NCBI GenBank assembly: GCA_035439445.1 | Contig: DAORKG010000002.1 | Location: 62,001-126,000, forward strand | Length of the DNA: 64,000 nucleotides | Direction of reading: 5' to 3' | Origin: UBA4416 sp035439445 | GTDB lineage: Bacteria > Bacteroidota > Bacteroidia > B-17B0 > Aurantibacillaceae | Shown here: positions 1-9,472 of the stretch, piece after piece | Position numbering within the stretch: the first letter of the stretch is position 1 | Layout: the number at the start of each line of letters is the position of its first letter | Made by a program: the position numbers and the translations under genes | Notes under the pieces: generated by a model | What the model was told of the DNA's origin: nothing | The model's database searches: none | Seen by the model: only the letters and a program-made list of their open reading frames with translations

Positions 1-2731
1 CTTCATTTAATTTTAAAAGTAAATCAACATGTTTGATTATTTCTGTTTGTACATTTTTATTGCCACCATTTACAATGGGTAATCTAGATAAATATGGTAT
101 ATCAAATCTCATATAGCCACCTGCCATGTGGGTATTATCAAATTGAGCTTTGTAATAATAATTTAGAACATTCGAGTTTAATAAACCAATCAGTAATTTA
201 GAGTCAATTTTTGGTTTTATAATCATTGATGATTTTCCTAAAAAATAACTATCACTATCTATTGTTGCCTGTATTCGTTTTGTTAATCGCGCGATAACAA
301 TTTTTTCTTTTACTTGAAAGTATTCAATAACTTTTGGGGAATAAATAGATGTATTTATGTACTCTTCTTGCCAATCAATATGATAAGATTTAATATCGGA
401 TGTTTGAATTACTTTATTATAATCTTTTTTGTTTTTTAATAAGGAAAATTTTTCTTTTGAGATTTTATAAGACTTAAAGCCTGTAATTGAGGTGCCCCAA
501 ACAAAAACTGTAACTAATTCACTTAGAGATTTAGAATTTGTCTCTAATTTTTTTATGACTGATAAACTTTGAGTATTAAACGATGTTGAAATTGAAAGAT
601 TTTTATCTTTTCTAATCAACTCAACATCTATTTTATTAAATGTTAATTTATTAAATTCAGTTGTATCTTTTGGGTATGAAATATTTATTTCATACTTAGA
701 GGTCTTATTATCTTCTAAAAATAATAATACAGGGTAAGTACCAACGTTCCCAAAAACTTTTAATTTAGATACGTCAGTTATTTCTGTTATTTGGATATTT
801 TTTAATAAAAATTCCCGCAAATAGTAACCCATATCTGTAACTAAAAAAGTATTAGGAATTATGTATCCAAATAGCCCTTTTTTAGAAATTAATTTTTTCC
901 CAAGTTCTATAAATGGAATATATAAACTATACTTTTCTTTAGTTTTTGCAGAGTGATAGCTATGTTTAAAGTATTTCAACTCAATATCTGATAATAAACG
1001 ATAATCTACATAAGGAGGATTTCCAATCACTATATCAAAGCCACCTTGTTTAAACACTGTAGGGAATTGTTTTTTCCAAGAGAAAGGTTTTATTTTTTTC
1101 TCTTCGCCAAAATCAATTTCTGTGTCATAAATATCTGTATCAATTAAACTGTTTCCATCTTTTATGTTATCATCAAGGTTTGGTAAAACACGGTCATTTA
1201 AATTTAATGTAATTGTTTTTACACTGGCAGCAGTTTCGCCCTCCATGCATTTAAGTAGTAAACTTAATTTACTTACTTCAGTGGCATTAGCATCTAAATC
1301 AACCCCGTAAATATTATTTACTAATATTTGTTTTTTTATTTTGGTGGTTAGTTTACCATCGGGTGTTATGGGTAACTCTGCCCTTAGTTTAATGCTTTCT
1401 TTTTTCTCTTTTAATGCTGTGTTTTTATTGTCAATAATTGCAGTTAATCTTTTTTGTTCTTTATAATAAAAATCTAAATGATAGCTCAATAAAAATTGGT
1501 ATGCGCCTACTAAAAATGAGCCAGAGCCACAGGCAGGGTCAACAATTTTTAGTGTTTCAATGTCTTTTGGCGCTTTGCCGTCAATTAATTTACCTACAGT
1601 ATTTTTTACAATATAATCTACAATATATTGTGGCGTGTAATATACCCCACCTGCTTTTCGTACTTCAGGTTTTTCTTCAATTTTTACACCACGAGCGGGA
1701 GTAATGCGAATTACTTTACCTAAAAACTGTTCGTATGCATTACCTAAAATTTCAACAGGCATTACACTAAACTCAAAGTTGCAAAGTGGATAGTATAATT
1801 CTTCAACAACGGTTTTAATGACTTTATTGTCAACCTTTAAGGTTTTGGTAATGGTATCTTTTTCAAAATCAAATAAACCACTGTTGTATTTATCATCAGC
1901 TTGTTGAAACAGATTGAGCAAGTTTTTATAAGCATCGCCCTTGGAGGCTGCCGTTTGTAGTTGCCCATAAGGTTCAACCGAACGGTCTTCACAAAAACGC
2001 AAGAAGATTAAACGATCAATAGTTTGCTGTACAGCAAAGTTTAATTCTTCGTCGTTAATTTTTTTATTGTTTAATGCTATACTTGTTGCCAAGTATTTAC
2101 GCCATTGGTCGAGGCTCTCAACAAAACGTTTATCAAGTGTATCCGTTCCTTTTTTATTAGCACTAGCTTGAACGTATTTATCAAAGCGACCTTTTGTAAC
2201 TGCTTCGTGCGAAAAGGTATCGTATAAAAAATCAAATTCTTTCACATAATCTTCAAAACCAATATGCTTTAAACGAGCAACAGTTGCGCTATCATTTAAG
2301 TTAGGAACTTTGGAGCAATCGTAAACAATAAAATCTTCAAAATTAGTAAGGATAGAAACGTGCGCTTGTGCGCTGCTACCATAACGGCGCAATTGATAAG
2401 CCGATTCTTTATTAATTTTAATTTGAACAGATGGTTTTTTAGCCTCCACATAAAATAAACGTTTTTCGCCACTACCGGTTAATCTAAATCCATAATCAGG
2501 CGCTTTCGTTTTTCCTTTTACTACAACCTTATCCTCGTAAATAACTTCACGGTATGCTTCGCTATCACCTTTTTCATTATCAATGTCCCAGCCCAAGGCT
2601 TTAAAGAAAGGATTAATAAAATCCTGCCTTGCTTTTTGTTCGTTATAGTCTGCTAAATGATATTCTTTGCGGTGTTCCGCAAAACGTTCAACAAGTTTTT
2701 CTATAATGGCTTTAGCCTGTTCTCTTGACAT
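1..2731 (-). CDS. Type IIG (Eco57I-like) restriction-modification enzyme, C-terminus cut by the window edge
   Basis: The reading frame is open on the minus strand from an ATG at 2731 to the window edge, about 910 residues with no stop. The N-terminal part has a PD-(D/E)xK nuclease pattern (D79, then E96-A-K98). An Eco57I-type N6-adenine methyltransferase core follows: SAM motif I DPACGSGSF at about residues 398-406 and catalytic motif NPPY at 571-574. The remaining ~330 residues are the usual place for target recognition. One polypeptide carrying both activities fits type IIG systems, which methylate and cleave host-specific sites. It is divergent from paaZ across a 186-nt gap, and no separate R, M or S gene is visible. 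A BREX PglX-type methylase is an alternative, but the N-terminal nuclease motif favours type IIG. Confidence 0.85.
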   Translation of the reverse strand, partial: MSREQAKAIIEKLVERFAEHRKEYHLADYNEQKARQDFINPFFKALGWDIDNEKGDSEAYREVIYEDKVVVKGKTKAPDYGFRLTGSGEKRLFYVEAKKPSVQIKINKESAYQLRRYGSSAQAHVSILTNFEDFIVYDCSKVPNLNDSATVARLKHIGFEDYVKEFDFLYDTFSHEAVTKGRFDKYVQASANKKGTDTLDKRFVESLDQWRKYLATSIALNNKKINDEELNFAVQQTIDRLIFLRFCEDRSVEPYGQLQTAASKGDAYKNLLNLFQQADDKYNSGLFDFEKDTITKTLKVDNKVIKTVVEELYYPLCNFEFSVMPVEILGNAYEQFLGKVIRITPARGVKIEEKPEVRKAGGVYYTPQYIVDYIVKNTVGKLIDGKAPKDIETLKIVDPACGSGSFLVGAYQFLLSYHLDFYYKEQKRLTAIIDNKNTALKEKKESIKLRAELPITPDGKLTTKIKKQILVNNIYGVDLDANATEVSKLSLLLKCMEGETAASVKTITLNLNDRVLPNLDDNIKDGNSLIDTDIYDTEIDFGEEKKIKPFSWKKQFPTVFKQGGFDIVIGNPPYVDYRLLSDIELKYFKHSYHSAKTKEKYSLYIPFIELGKKLISKKGLFGYIIPNTFLVTDMGYYLREFLLKNIQITEITDVSKLKVFGNVGTYPVLLFLEDNKTSKYEINISYPKDTTEFNKLTFNKIDVELIRKDKNLSISTSFNTQSLSVIKKLETNSKSLSELVTVFVWGTSITGFKSYKISKEKFSLLKNKKDYNKVIQTSDIKSYHIDWQEEYINTSIYSPKVIEYFQVKEKIVIARLTKRIQATIDSDSYFLGKSSMIIKPKIDSKLLIGLLNSNVLNYYYKAQFDNTHMAGGYMRFDIPYLSRLPIVNGGNKNVQTEIIKHVDLLLKLNE

Positions 2732-2917
2732 ATAAAGTAATAAAATCTGAACTTTAAATATACAATTTTAAGTGGTTTTTTATACTTGATGTTAATAGGT
2801 TTTTAAAGGTGTTGACAAATCGAAACTTTAAAAGTTGGATTCTTCTAAATTAACTGTAATAACTGCATTTATTCCCTCATTTTTTTTATATTTAGTGCTT
2901 ATTATCTATTTATTTCT

Positions 2918-5020
2918 ATGAACAAATTACAAAACTACGCTTTAGGGCAATGGGCTGCTGGTTCCGAAAACGGGCAGGAATTATATAATGCTATTACAGG
3001 TGAGGCAATTGCCACTGTTAGTAGCAAAGGATTAGATTTTGCTAAAATGTGTGAGTATGCTCGCAGCGTTGGTGGGCCTAACTTGCGCAAGCTTACCTTT
3101 CAGCAACGTGGTTTAATGCTAAAGGCATTGGCCATGCATTTGTTATCTAAAAAAGAAGAGTTTTATAAAATTTCCTGGGCAACCGGCGCTACACGTATTG
3201 ATAGCTGGGTAGATATTGAAGGTGGTATTGGTAATTTATTTACTTATGCGTCTTTGCGCAAGTCTTTTCCTAACGAAACGTATTGCTATGAGGGAGATGT
3301 AGCGCGCTTGTCAAAAAATAATACATTTATCGGTCACCATATTTGTGTGCCAAAGGAAGGTGTGGCTATTCACATCAATGCCTTTAACTTCCCGGTTTGG
3401 GGTATGTTGGAGAAAGTAGCGGTTAACTGGTTAGCGGGAGTTCCAGCAATTGTTAAGCCTGCAGCATTAACATCTTTTTTAACGGAAGCGGTGGTTAAAG
3501 AAATTATTGCGAGTAAAATTTTACCAGAAGGTGCTTTGCAATTAATTTGTGGTAGCGCTAACGGAATTTTAGAACATGTAGAAAGTCAGGATACAGTGAC
3601 CTTTACAGGTTCTGCTTCAACTGGTAAAATGTTGAAAGCACATCCACGTTTATTGCAAGAGGCGGTTCATTTTAATATGGAAGCAGATAGTTTAAACTGC
3701 TGTGTGTTGGGAACAGATGTAACACCAGCTATGCCTGAGTTTGATATTTTTATTAAAGAAGTAGCGAGAGAAATTACAACCAAAGCTGGACAAAAATGTA
3801 CAGCGGTACGTCGTATCATTGTTCCTGAGAACATGGTAGAAGATGTGCAAATTGCATTAGGCAAACGCTTAGCGCAAAATGTGATTGGTGACCCTAATGT
3901 AGAAGGTGTTCGCATGGGTTCATTAGCAGGGCAATCACAATTAATTGAAGTAAAAGAAAAAGTAGAACTACTTTCTAAAACGCAAAAAATCATCATCGGT
4001 AATTTCGAAAATTTTGAAGTAAAAGGTGCTGATAAACATAAAGGAGCATTTATGCCGCCAATTATTTTCTTAAACGAAAAACCATTTATTAATACAGATT
4101 GTCATAACGTTGAGGCCTTTGGCCCTGTAAGCACTATTATGCCTTACAAAACTATTGAAGATGCGATTCAGTTAGCAAAAATGGGCAAAGGTAGTTTAGT
4201 AAGTTCTATTGTTACAGCTAGCGAAACTATTGCTCGCAAATATACGATTGGTGCAGCTTGTATGCATGGTCGTATTTTAGTGTTGAATGCAGATTGTGCA
4301 AAAGAAAGTACAGGTCATGGTTCGCCAATGCCAATGTTAGTGCATGGTGGCCCGGGTCGTGCAGGTGGCGGAGAAGAGATGGGTGGAAAACGAGGAGTGT
4401 TTCATTACTTACAACGTACTGCCATACAAGGTTCTCCAACTATGATAACTGCTATTTTAAATAGCTACCAAGTTGGTGCTAAAATGATTATTAAAGATGT
4501 TCATCCGTTCCGCCAATACTTCGAAGATTTAGAAGTGGGCGAAACAACCATTACACCAACACATACCGTAAGCGAAGATGATTTAGTGAACTTTGCAAAT
4601 TTGACAGGAGATAAGTTTTATGCGCATTTGCAACCCGATGCGTTAGAAGGAACAATCTTTAAGCGTACAGTAGCTCACGGCTATTTTATTTTATCAAAAG
4701 CAGCAGGGTTATTTGTTGATCCACCAAAAGGACCAGTGTTATTAAACTATGGTATTGATGAGTGCCGCTTTACTCGCCCTATTTATCCAGGCATGACCAT
4801 CGGTGTGAAATTTACCTGCAAAGAAAAATTAGAAAACGATAAACCATTAACTGCTGCAAATGGTGAAGAAGTAAAAGTAGGTATTGTGAAATGGGTAGTT
4901 GATATTTACGATGCTAGTTCACAAGAAGTTTTAGAAAAATATGATGCAGTAGATCAAGCTGGGCAAACCGTTGGCATTGCTACTATTTTAACAATGGTGA
5001 AATTGAAAAATCAAAATTAA
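2918..5020 (+). CDS. paaZ: PaaZ-like bifunctional aldehyde dehydrogenase / MaoC-type enoyl-CoA hydratase
   Basis: The 700-aa length matches PaaZ (about 680 aa in E. coli). Residues 1 to ~520 are an aldehyde dehydrogenase domain with N157 in the NAFNFP context, the cofactor loop FTGSASTG (229-236), general base E255 and nucleophile C294 (GQKC). Residues ~530-690 are a hot-dog MaoC-like domain with the D565/H570 pair in GDKFYAH. In phenylacetate catabolism the hydratase half opens oxepin-CoA and the dehydrogenase half oxidises the resulting semialdehyde. No other paa gene is in the window, so the substrate is inferred from the family. The gene stands alone, closed by a strong hairpin 3 nt after the stop. 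Confidence 0.9.
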   Translation: MNKLQNYALGQWAAGSENGQELYNAITGEAIATVSSKGLDFAKMCEYARSVGGPNLRKLTFQQRGLMLKALAMHLLSKKEEFYKISWATGATRIDSWVDIEGGIGNLFTYASLRKSFPNETYCYEGDVARLSKNNTFIGHHICVPKEGVAIHINAFNFPVWGMLEKVAVNWLAGVPAIVKPAALTSFLTEAVVKEIIASKILPEGALQLICGSANGILEHVESQDTVTFTGSASTGKMLKAHPRLLQEAVHFNMEADSLNCCVLGTDVTPAMPEFDIFIKEVAREITTKAGQKCTAVRRIIVPENMVEDVQIALGKRLAQNVIGDPNVEGVRMGSLAGQSQLIEVKEKVELLSKTQKIIIGNFENFEVKGADKHKGAFMPPIIFLNEKPFINTDCHNVEAFGPVSTIMPYKTIEDAIQLAKMGKGSLVSSIVTASETIARKYTIGAACMHGRILVLNADCAKESTGHGSPMPMLVHGGPGRAGGGEEMGGKRGVFHYLQRTAIQGSPTMITAILNSYQVGAKMIIKDVHPFRQYFEDLEVGETTITPTHTVSEDDLVNFANLTGDKFYAHLQPDALEGTIFKRTVAHGYFILSKAAGLFVDPPKGPVLLNYGIDECRFTRPIYPGMTIGVKFTCKEKLENDKPLTAANGEEVKVGIVKWVVDIYDASSQEVLEKYDAVDQAGQTVGIATILTMVKLKNQN

Positions 5021-5023
5021 AAC

Positions 5024-5052
5024 ATAAGCCCTTGCTTAACGCAAGGGCTTAT
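5024..5052 (+). terminator. Intrinsic terminator after paaZ
   Basis: A perfect 12-bp stem (ATAAGCCCTTGC / GCAAGGGCTTAT) with a 5-nt loop starts just after the paaZ stop. There is no long T-run after it, so termination may be partial. It separates paaZ from the phosphatase array. Confidence 0.75.
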
Positions 5053-5078
5053 ATTGAAATGTATTAGTTGAATTAAAA

Positions 5079-7193
5079 ATGAAAAAACACTTTCTCTTAT
5101 TTTTTATTATCGTGAATAGTGTTTTATGTTTTTCTCAAAACAGAAAAATTGATTCTGTTTACAAATCAATTAGAAACGAAAGAGTTGATACATCTATAAT
5201 AAAATCACATATAAATCTTTGTGTTTATCAGATTAAATCTGGCGATGCCGATAGTGCACTTTCACATGGCTGGTACGCAAATAAATTAGCAGTAAAAAAG
5301 AATTACACATTAGGTGTCATACGGAGCTATAATGAGTTGGGGAATGCTTATTTTGGAGTAGCTGATTACGATAGTTCCATCTACTGTTTTAAAAATGCCT
5401 TAACATATATTAAAGATAAGACTATACCTCATTATTTTTCAGCTACACGAGGAATAGGAAATAATTATTTTTATCTGGGTGATTATATTAATGCATTTGA
5501 TTACTATTTAAAATATTTAAAACAAGCTGAAATTTCTGGTACAATTTCGCAAAAAGCTATTGGGAATAGTAATGTAGGTGTTATTTTAAAAGAACAAAAA
5601 AAATATGACGAAGCATTAACCTATTTCAATAGAACAATTAAAATAGGGAATGATAATAGTGATTATAAAACCTTGTTTGTAGGCTACTCCAATAAAGGCA
5701 ATATCTATAATGAAAAAGCTAAATCTGAAAATAAAACATTTTATAATCAATTAGCATTAGATAATTATAACAAAGCAAAAAGTGCACTAGAAAAATTTGA
5801 TAACTCAGACTATAGAAGCGCCATTATTTTATTAGGTAATATTGGAAATGTATACGCTGATCTAAATGAATATAACAAAGCTGTTATAGCATTTAATGAA
5901 GCCACTAAGCTTATTGATCAATCAGATTTCTTTCCACAATCGGCATTAATATACAACAATTTAGCAGGGGTATATTTGGATATGAACGACTTTATCATGG
6001 CTGAAAAGTACCTAAAACTAGGACAAGAAATATCCATTGAGACACAAGCTACAGACAATTTAGCTCAAAATTACGAATACTATGCTAAGTATTACGAATC
6101 AATAGGAGACATTAAAAATGCTTTAAAAACATACAAACTTTATAAATTATATAACGATACACTCTTTAATTCTGAGAATACCGAACGATTAAAAGAATTA
6201 GAACTAAATGTTGAGTTTGAAAAAAAAGAATCAATAAAACAATCTGAACAAAACAGAAAAGATGCAATAACCAAAGAGGAAAAAAAGAAACAAAACATCA
6301 TTATTCTTTCTATCAGTGTTGTTTTAATACTTGTTGTTACTTTAGCATTTTTCATTTTTAGTGGATTAAAAAAACAACGTAAAGCAAATCAAATTATTTC
6401 TAAGCAAAAAGAGGAAGTAGATAAACAAAAAGAAATCATTGAAGAGCATCAAAAAGAAACCATAGATAGTATTAATTATGCAAAGCGAATTCAATATGCC
6501 TTACTGGCGCAAAATAGTTTACTTGAAAAATTTATACCTTATCACTTCGTATTTTTTAATCCCAAAGACATTGTAAGTGGCGATTTTTATTGGGCTACTG
6601 AGCATAGCAACAAATTTTATTTAGCCGTTTGTGATAGCACCGGACATGGCGTTCCCGGAGCATTTATGAGCTTATTGAATATCGGATTTTTGAGCGAAGC
6701 TATTAATGAAAATAATATTACACAACCTAATGAAATTTTAAATTATGTGAGACAAAGATTGATAAACAGTATTGGAAGTGATGGGCAAAAAGATGGAATG
6801 GATGCTATTTTAGTTTGCTTAGATAAAAACACAAATACTGTTACATATGCTGCCGCAAATAATGAACCCATTTTAATTAAACAAAATCAAATTATTGAGT
6901 TGCCAAAAGATAAAATGCCAGTTGGTAAGGGTGAGAAAATGGAAAGTTTTTCGCTATTTAGTATTGATATAAGTAAAGGAGATGTTTTGTACTTATATAC
7001 CGATGGTTATGCAGATCAGTTTGGAGGCCCAAAAGGAAAAAAATTTAAATACAAACAGTTGAATGATTTGTTGTTGGAAATTTCTGCTAAGTCAATGAAT
7101 GAACAAAAAGAAATTTTAACAACTACCTTTTCGCAATGGAAAGGTAATTTAGAACAAGTAGATGACGTGTTATTAATAGGGATGATAATTTAA
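5079..7193 (+). CDS. TPR-SpoIIE phosphatase, array copy 1
   Basis: 704 aa. A signal peptide (about 1-20) is followed by TPR-like helical repeats (~60-380), a charged coiled coil, one membrane helix (~405-428), a second coiled coil and a conserved DSINYAKRIQYALLA segment. The C-terminal SpoIIE/PP2C Ser/Thr phosphatase domain starts near residue 490. Metal-ligand motifs are intact: GDFYW (D502), CDSTGHG (D519), YTDGYAD (D642) and VDDV (D695-D696). The topology suggests a periplasmic TPR sensor controlling a cytoplasmic phosphatase. The family usually dephosphorylates anti-sigma antagonists or similar regulators, but no substrate is visible here. Its stop overlaps the start of copy 2 by one base, so the two genes are translationally close and surely in one operon. 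Confidence 0.88.
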   Translation: MKKHFLLFFIIVNSVLCFSQNRKIDSVYKSIRNERVDTSIIKSHINLCVYQIKSGDADSALSHGWYANKLAVKKNYTLGVIRSYNELGNAYFGVADYDSSIYCFKNALTYIKDKTIPHYFSATRGIGNNYFYLGDYINAFDYYLKYLKQAEISGTISQKAIGNSNVGVILKEQKKYDEALTYFNRTIKIGNDNSDYKTLFVGYSNKGNIYNEKAKSENKTFYNQLALDNYNKAKSALEKFDNSDYRSAIILLGNIGNVYADLNEYNKAVIAFNEATKLIDQSDFFPQSALIYNNLAGVYLDMNDFIMAEKYLKLGQEISIETQATDNLAQNYEYYAKYYESIGDIKNALKTYKLYKLYNDTLFNSENTERLKELELNVEFEKKESIKQSEQNRKDAITKEEKKKQNIIILSISVVLILVVTLAFFIFSGLKKQRKANQIISKQKEEVDKQKEIIEEHQKETIDSINYAKRIQYALLAQNSLLEKFIPYHFVFFNPKDIVSGDFYWATEHSNKFYLAVCDSTGHGVPGAFMSLLNIGFLSEAINENNITQPNEILNYVRQRLINSIGSDGQKDGMDAILVCLDKNTNTVTYAAANNEPILIKQNQIIELPKDKMPVGKGEKMESFSLFSIDISKGDVLYLYTDGYADQFGGPKGKKFKYKQLNDLLLEISAKSMNEQKEILTTTFSQWKGNLEQVDDVLLIGMII

Positions 7194-9466
7194 TGAGATA
7201 TTTTTTTTATTGCATATTTGTAACTATTATTTTCCTCTTTCCTGAGGGGTTGAACTCTCAATCTCAAAATCCTTTAGATTCATTATTAGGACTTTTAAAT
7301 AAATCTAAAGATGATAGTGTTAAAGCAAGGCTTTTAAGTCAGATAACAGAAGTATGCGAAATCAGTGATATTAATAAGTATGCTAATGAAGTTTTTAATA
7401 TTTCTAAAAAATATGAGAATAGTTCAAATCAGTCGGAGAGAAATAAATTTCTTGGCTATAAAGCAACAGCAATTAACAATATTGCTTTTGTGTATGATGC
7501 ATCTGGAGATGTAAATGGTTGCATTTCTAAATATAAAGAAGCATTATTAATTAGAGAGCAAATTAAAGACACTAATGCAATTGGCAATACTTTGTTTAAT
7601 CTTGCTGTACTTTATAAAAATACCGGAAAATATAGCGAGGCTTTACCTATAGCTAAAAAGGCTTTATTGTTTTTAAAAATCAAGAAAAACTATATTGGCG
7701 TATCAAAATGTTTATTTACACTAGGTAGTATCTATTATAATATTGGAAAAATTAAAGAGGCTATTGAGTCTTTTGAAAACTCATTGGTTGTTAGTAAAAA
7801 AAACAATGATATTCCTGATCAAAATGACGCTCTAACAGGCTTAGGTTTTATTTATGGTGAGTTAGGAGAATTAGATAAAGAGTATGAATATTTAAGCGAA
7901 TGTTTGTCTATACAAAAGAAACTGAATGATGCACACGGTTTAGCCTATTCATATAATAATATTGGATTTATTTACAATAAGAAAAATGCTTTTTTAAAAG
8001 CAAAAGAATGTTTTAAAAACAGTTTGAAATATGCTTTAGAAACTAATGAACTTGAGGCAGTGGCTCTGGCATACCATAATATAGGAAACTCGTACAGATT
8101 ATTGAACAATGTTGATTCGGCTTTTTTTTATTATCAAAAAAGTATCGACCTAAGAGATAAAATAAATGATGAAGGAGGAAAATCTTTGACTTTAGTTGAA
8201 CTTGGTAGTTTAAATCTTAGTTTGAAAAAAAACAATATTGCTTTAAAATATTTTGAAAACGCATATCAGATAGGTTTAAAATTAAATCAAGCAGAAACAA
8301 TAAGGAAATCTGCTGATTTCCTTAGCTCACTTTATTTTACTAATAAAGACTTTAAAAAGGCATATCAGATGCAAGTAATATTTAAACAATACTCTGACAG
8401 CTTATTTAATCAAGAAAATAAAAAAGCTGCATATAAAAAACAGATTAAGATGGATTATGAGAAAAAGGAGGCAGAAATAAAGTTGATTGCTAAACTGGAA
8501 AATGAAAAAATACAATCTCAGGCAAATTCAGAAAGGAAACGCCAACGCCTTATTATATATTTTATTTCAGCTGTTTTAGTTTTAGTGTTTTTAGTGGCTC
8601 TATTTATTTATAAAAACTATAATCAAAAACAAAAAGCTAATAAGTTATTGCAAGAGAAAAACAACCTTATTGAATTTCAGAAAAAAGAAGTTGAAATGCA
8701 AAAATCTTTAATCGAAGAACATCAAAAAGAAACTATAGATAGTATCAATTATGCTAAAAAAATTCAATATGCACTCCTGGCAAATGACGATTTATTGAAA
8801 AAAAACTTATCCCAATACTTTGTTCTATTTAATCCCAAAGATATTGTAAGCGGAGATTTTTACTGGGCTACCGAACACCAAAATAGATTTTATTTGGCTG
8901 TTTGTGATAGTACTGGTCATGGCGTTCCCGGAGCATTTATGAGCTTGTTGAATATGGGTTTTTTAGCAGAAGCTATTAATGAAAAAAACATAGAACAGCC
9001 ACATGAAATATTTAATTATGTTCGCCAAAGATTAATAAATTCAATTAGTAGTGAAGGACAAAAAGATGGGATGGATGGGATATTAATTTGTATTGATAGG
9101 TTATCTAATCAAATTTCATATACCGCTGCAAATAATGATCCTATTTTAATTTCTAACAGTCAAATTATTGAATTGCCTAAGAATAAAATGCCTGTAGGCA
9201 AAGGAGAAAAAACAGATTCATTTACCACGTATACCATTAACTGTATGCCAGGTGATGTGCTGTGTCTCTATACAGATGGTTACGCAGATCAATTTGGTGG
9301 ACCTAAAGGTAAAAAATTTAAATATAAACAGTTGAATGATTTGTTGTTAGAAGTTTCTATTAAGTCAATGAATGAACAAAAAGAAATTTTAGCAACTACC
9401 TTTTCACAATGGAAAGGTAGTTTAGAACAAGTAGATGATGTTTTAATAATTGGAATAAAACTATAG
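7193..9466 (+). CDS. TPR-SpoIIE phosphatase, array copy 2
   Basis: 757 aa, with the same order as copy 1: signal peptide, TPR repeats (~60-400), membrane helix near residues 455-477, coiled coil, EEHQKETIDSINYAKKIQYA linker, and SpoIIE domain with catalytic D555 (SGDFYW), CDSTGHG, LYTDGYADQ and VDDV intact. Its last ~55 residues are nearly the same as copy 1 (KYKQLNDLLLE, KSMNEQKEIL), also at the DNA level, whereas the TPR halves are clearly different. The ATG overlaps the copy 1 stop by one base, and copy 3 begins 6 nt after its stop. The substrate and signal are unknown. Confidence 0.88.
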   Translation: MRYFFYCIFVTIIFLFPEGLNSQSQNPLDSLLGLLNKSKDDSVKARLLSQITEVCEISDINKYANEVFNISKKYENSSNQSERNKFLGYKATAINNIAFVYDASGDVNGCISKYKEALLIREQIKDTNAIGNTLFNLAVLYKNTGKYSEALPIAKKALLFLKIKKNYIGVSKCLFTLGSIYYNIGKIKEAIESFENSLVVSKKNNDIPDQNDALTGLGFIYGELGELDKEYEYLSECLSIQKKLNDAHGLAYSYNNIGFIYNKKNAFLKAKECFKNSLKYALETNELEAVALAYHNIGNSYRLLNNVDSAFFYYQKSIDLRDKINDEGGKSLTLVELGSLNLSLKKNNIALKYFENAYQIGLKLNQAETIRKSADFLSSLYFTNKDFKKAYQMQVIFKQYSDSLFNQENKKAAYKKQIKMDYEKKEAEIKLIAKLENEKIQSQANSERKRQRLIIYFISAVLVLVFLVALFIYKNYNQKQKANKLLQEKNNLIEFQKKEVEMQKSLIEEHQKETIDSINYAKKIQYALLANDDLLKKNLSQYFVLFNPKDIVSGDFYWATEHQNRFYLAVCDSTGHGVPGAFMSLLNMGFLAEAINEKNIEQPHEIFNYVRQRLINSISSEGQKDGMDGILICIDRLSNQISYTAANNDPILISNSQIIELPKNKMPVGKGEKTDSFTTYTINCMPGDVLCLYTDGYADQFGGPKGKKFKYKQLNDLLLEVSIKSMNEQKEILATTFSQWKGSLEQVDDVLIIGIKL

Positions 9467-9472
9467 AGACGA

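Noticed and set aside
1438..1704. 88-codon plus-strand ORF inside the restriction-methylase
   Set aside because: It overlaps the conserved SAM motif region on the opposite strand and has no protein-like composition.
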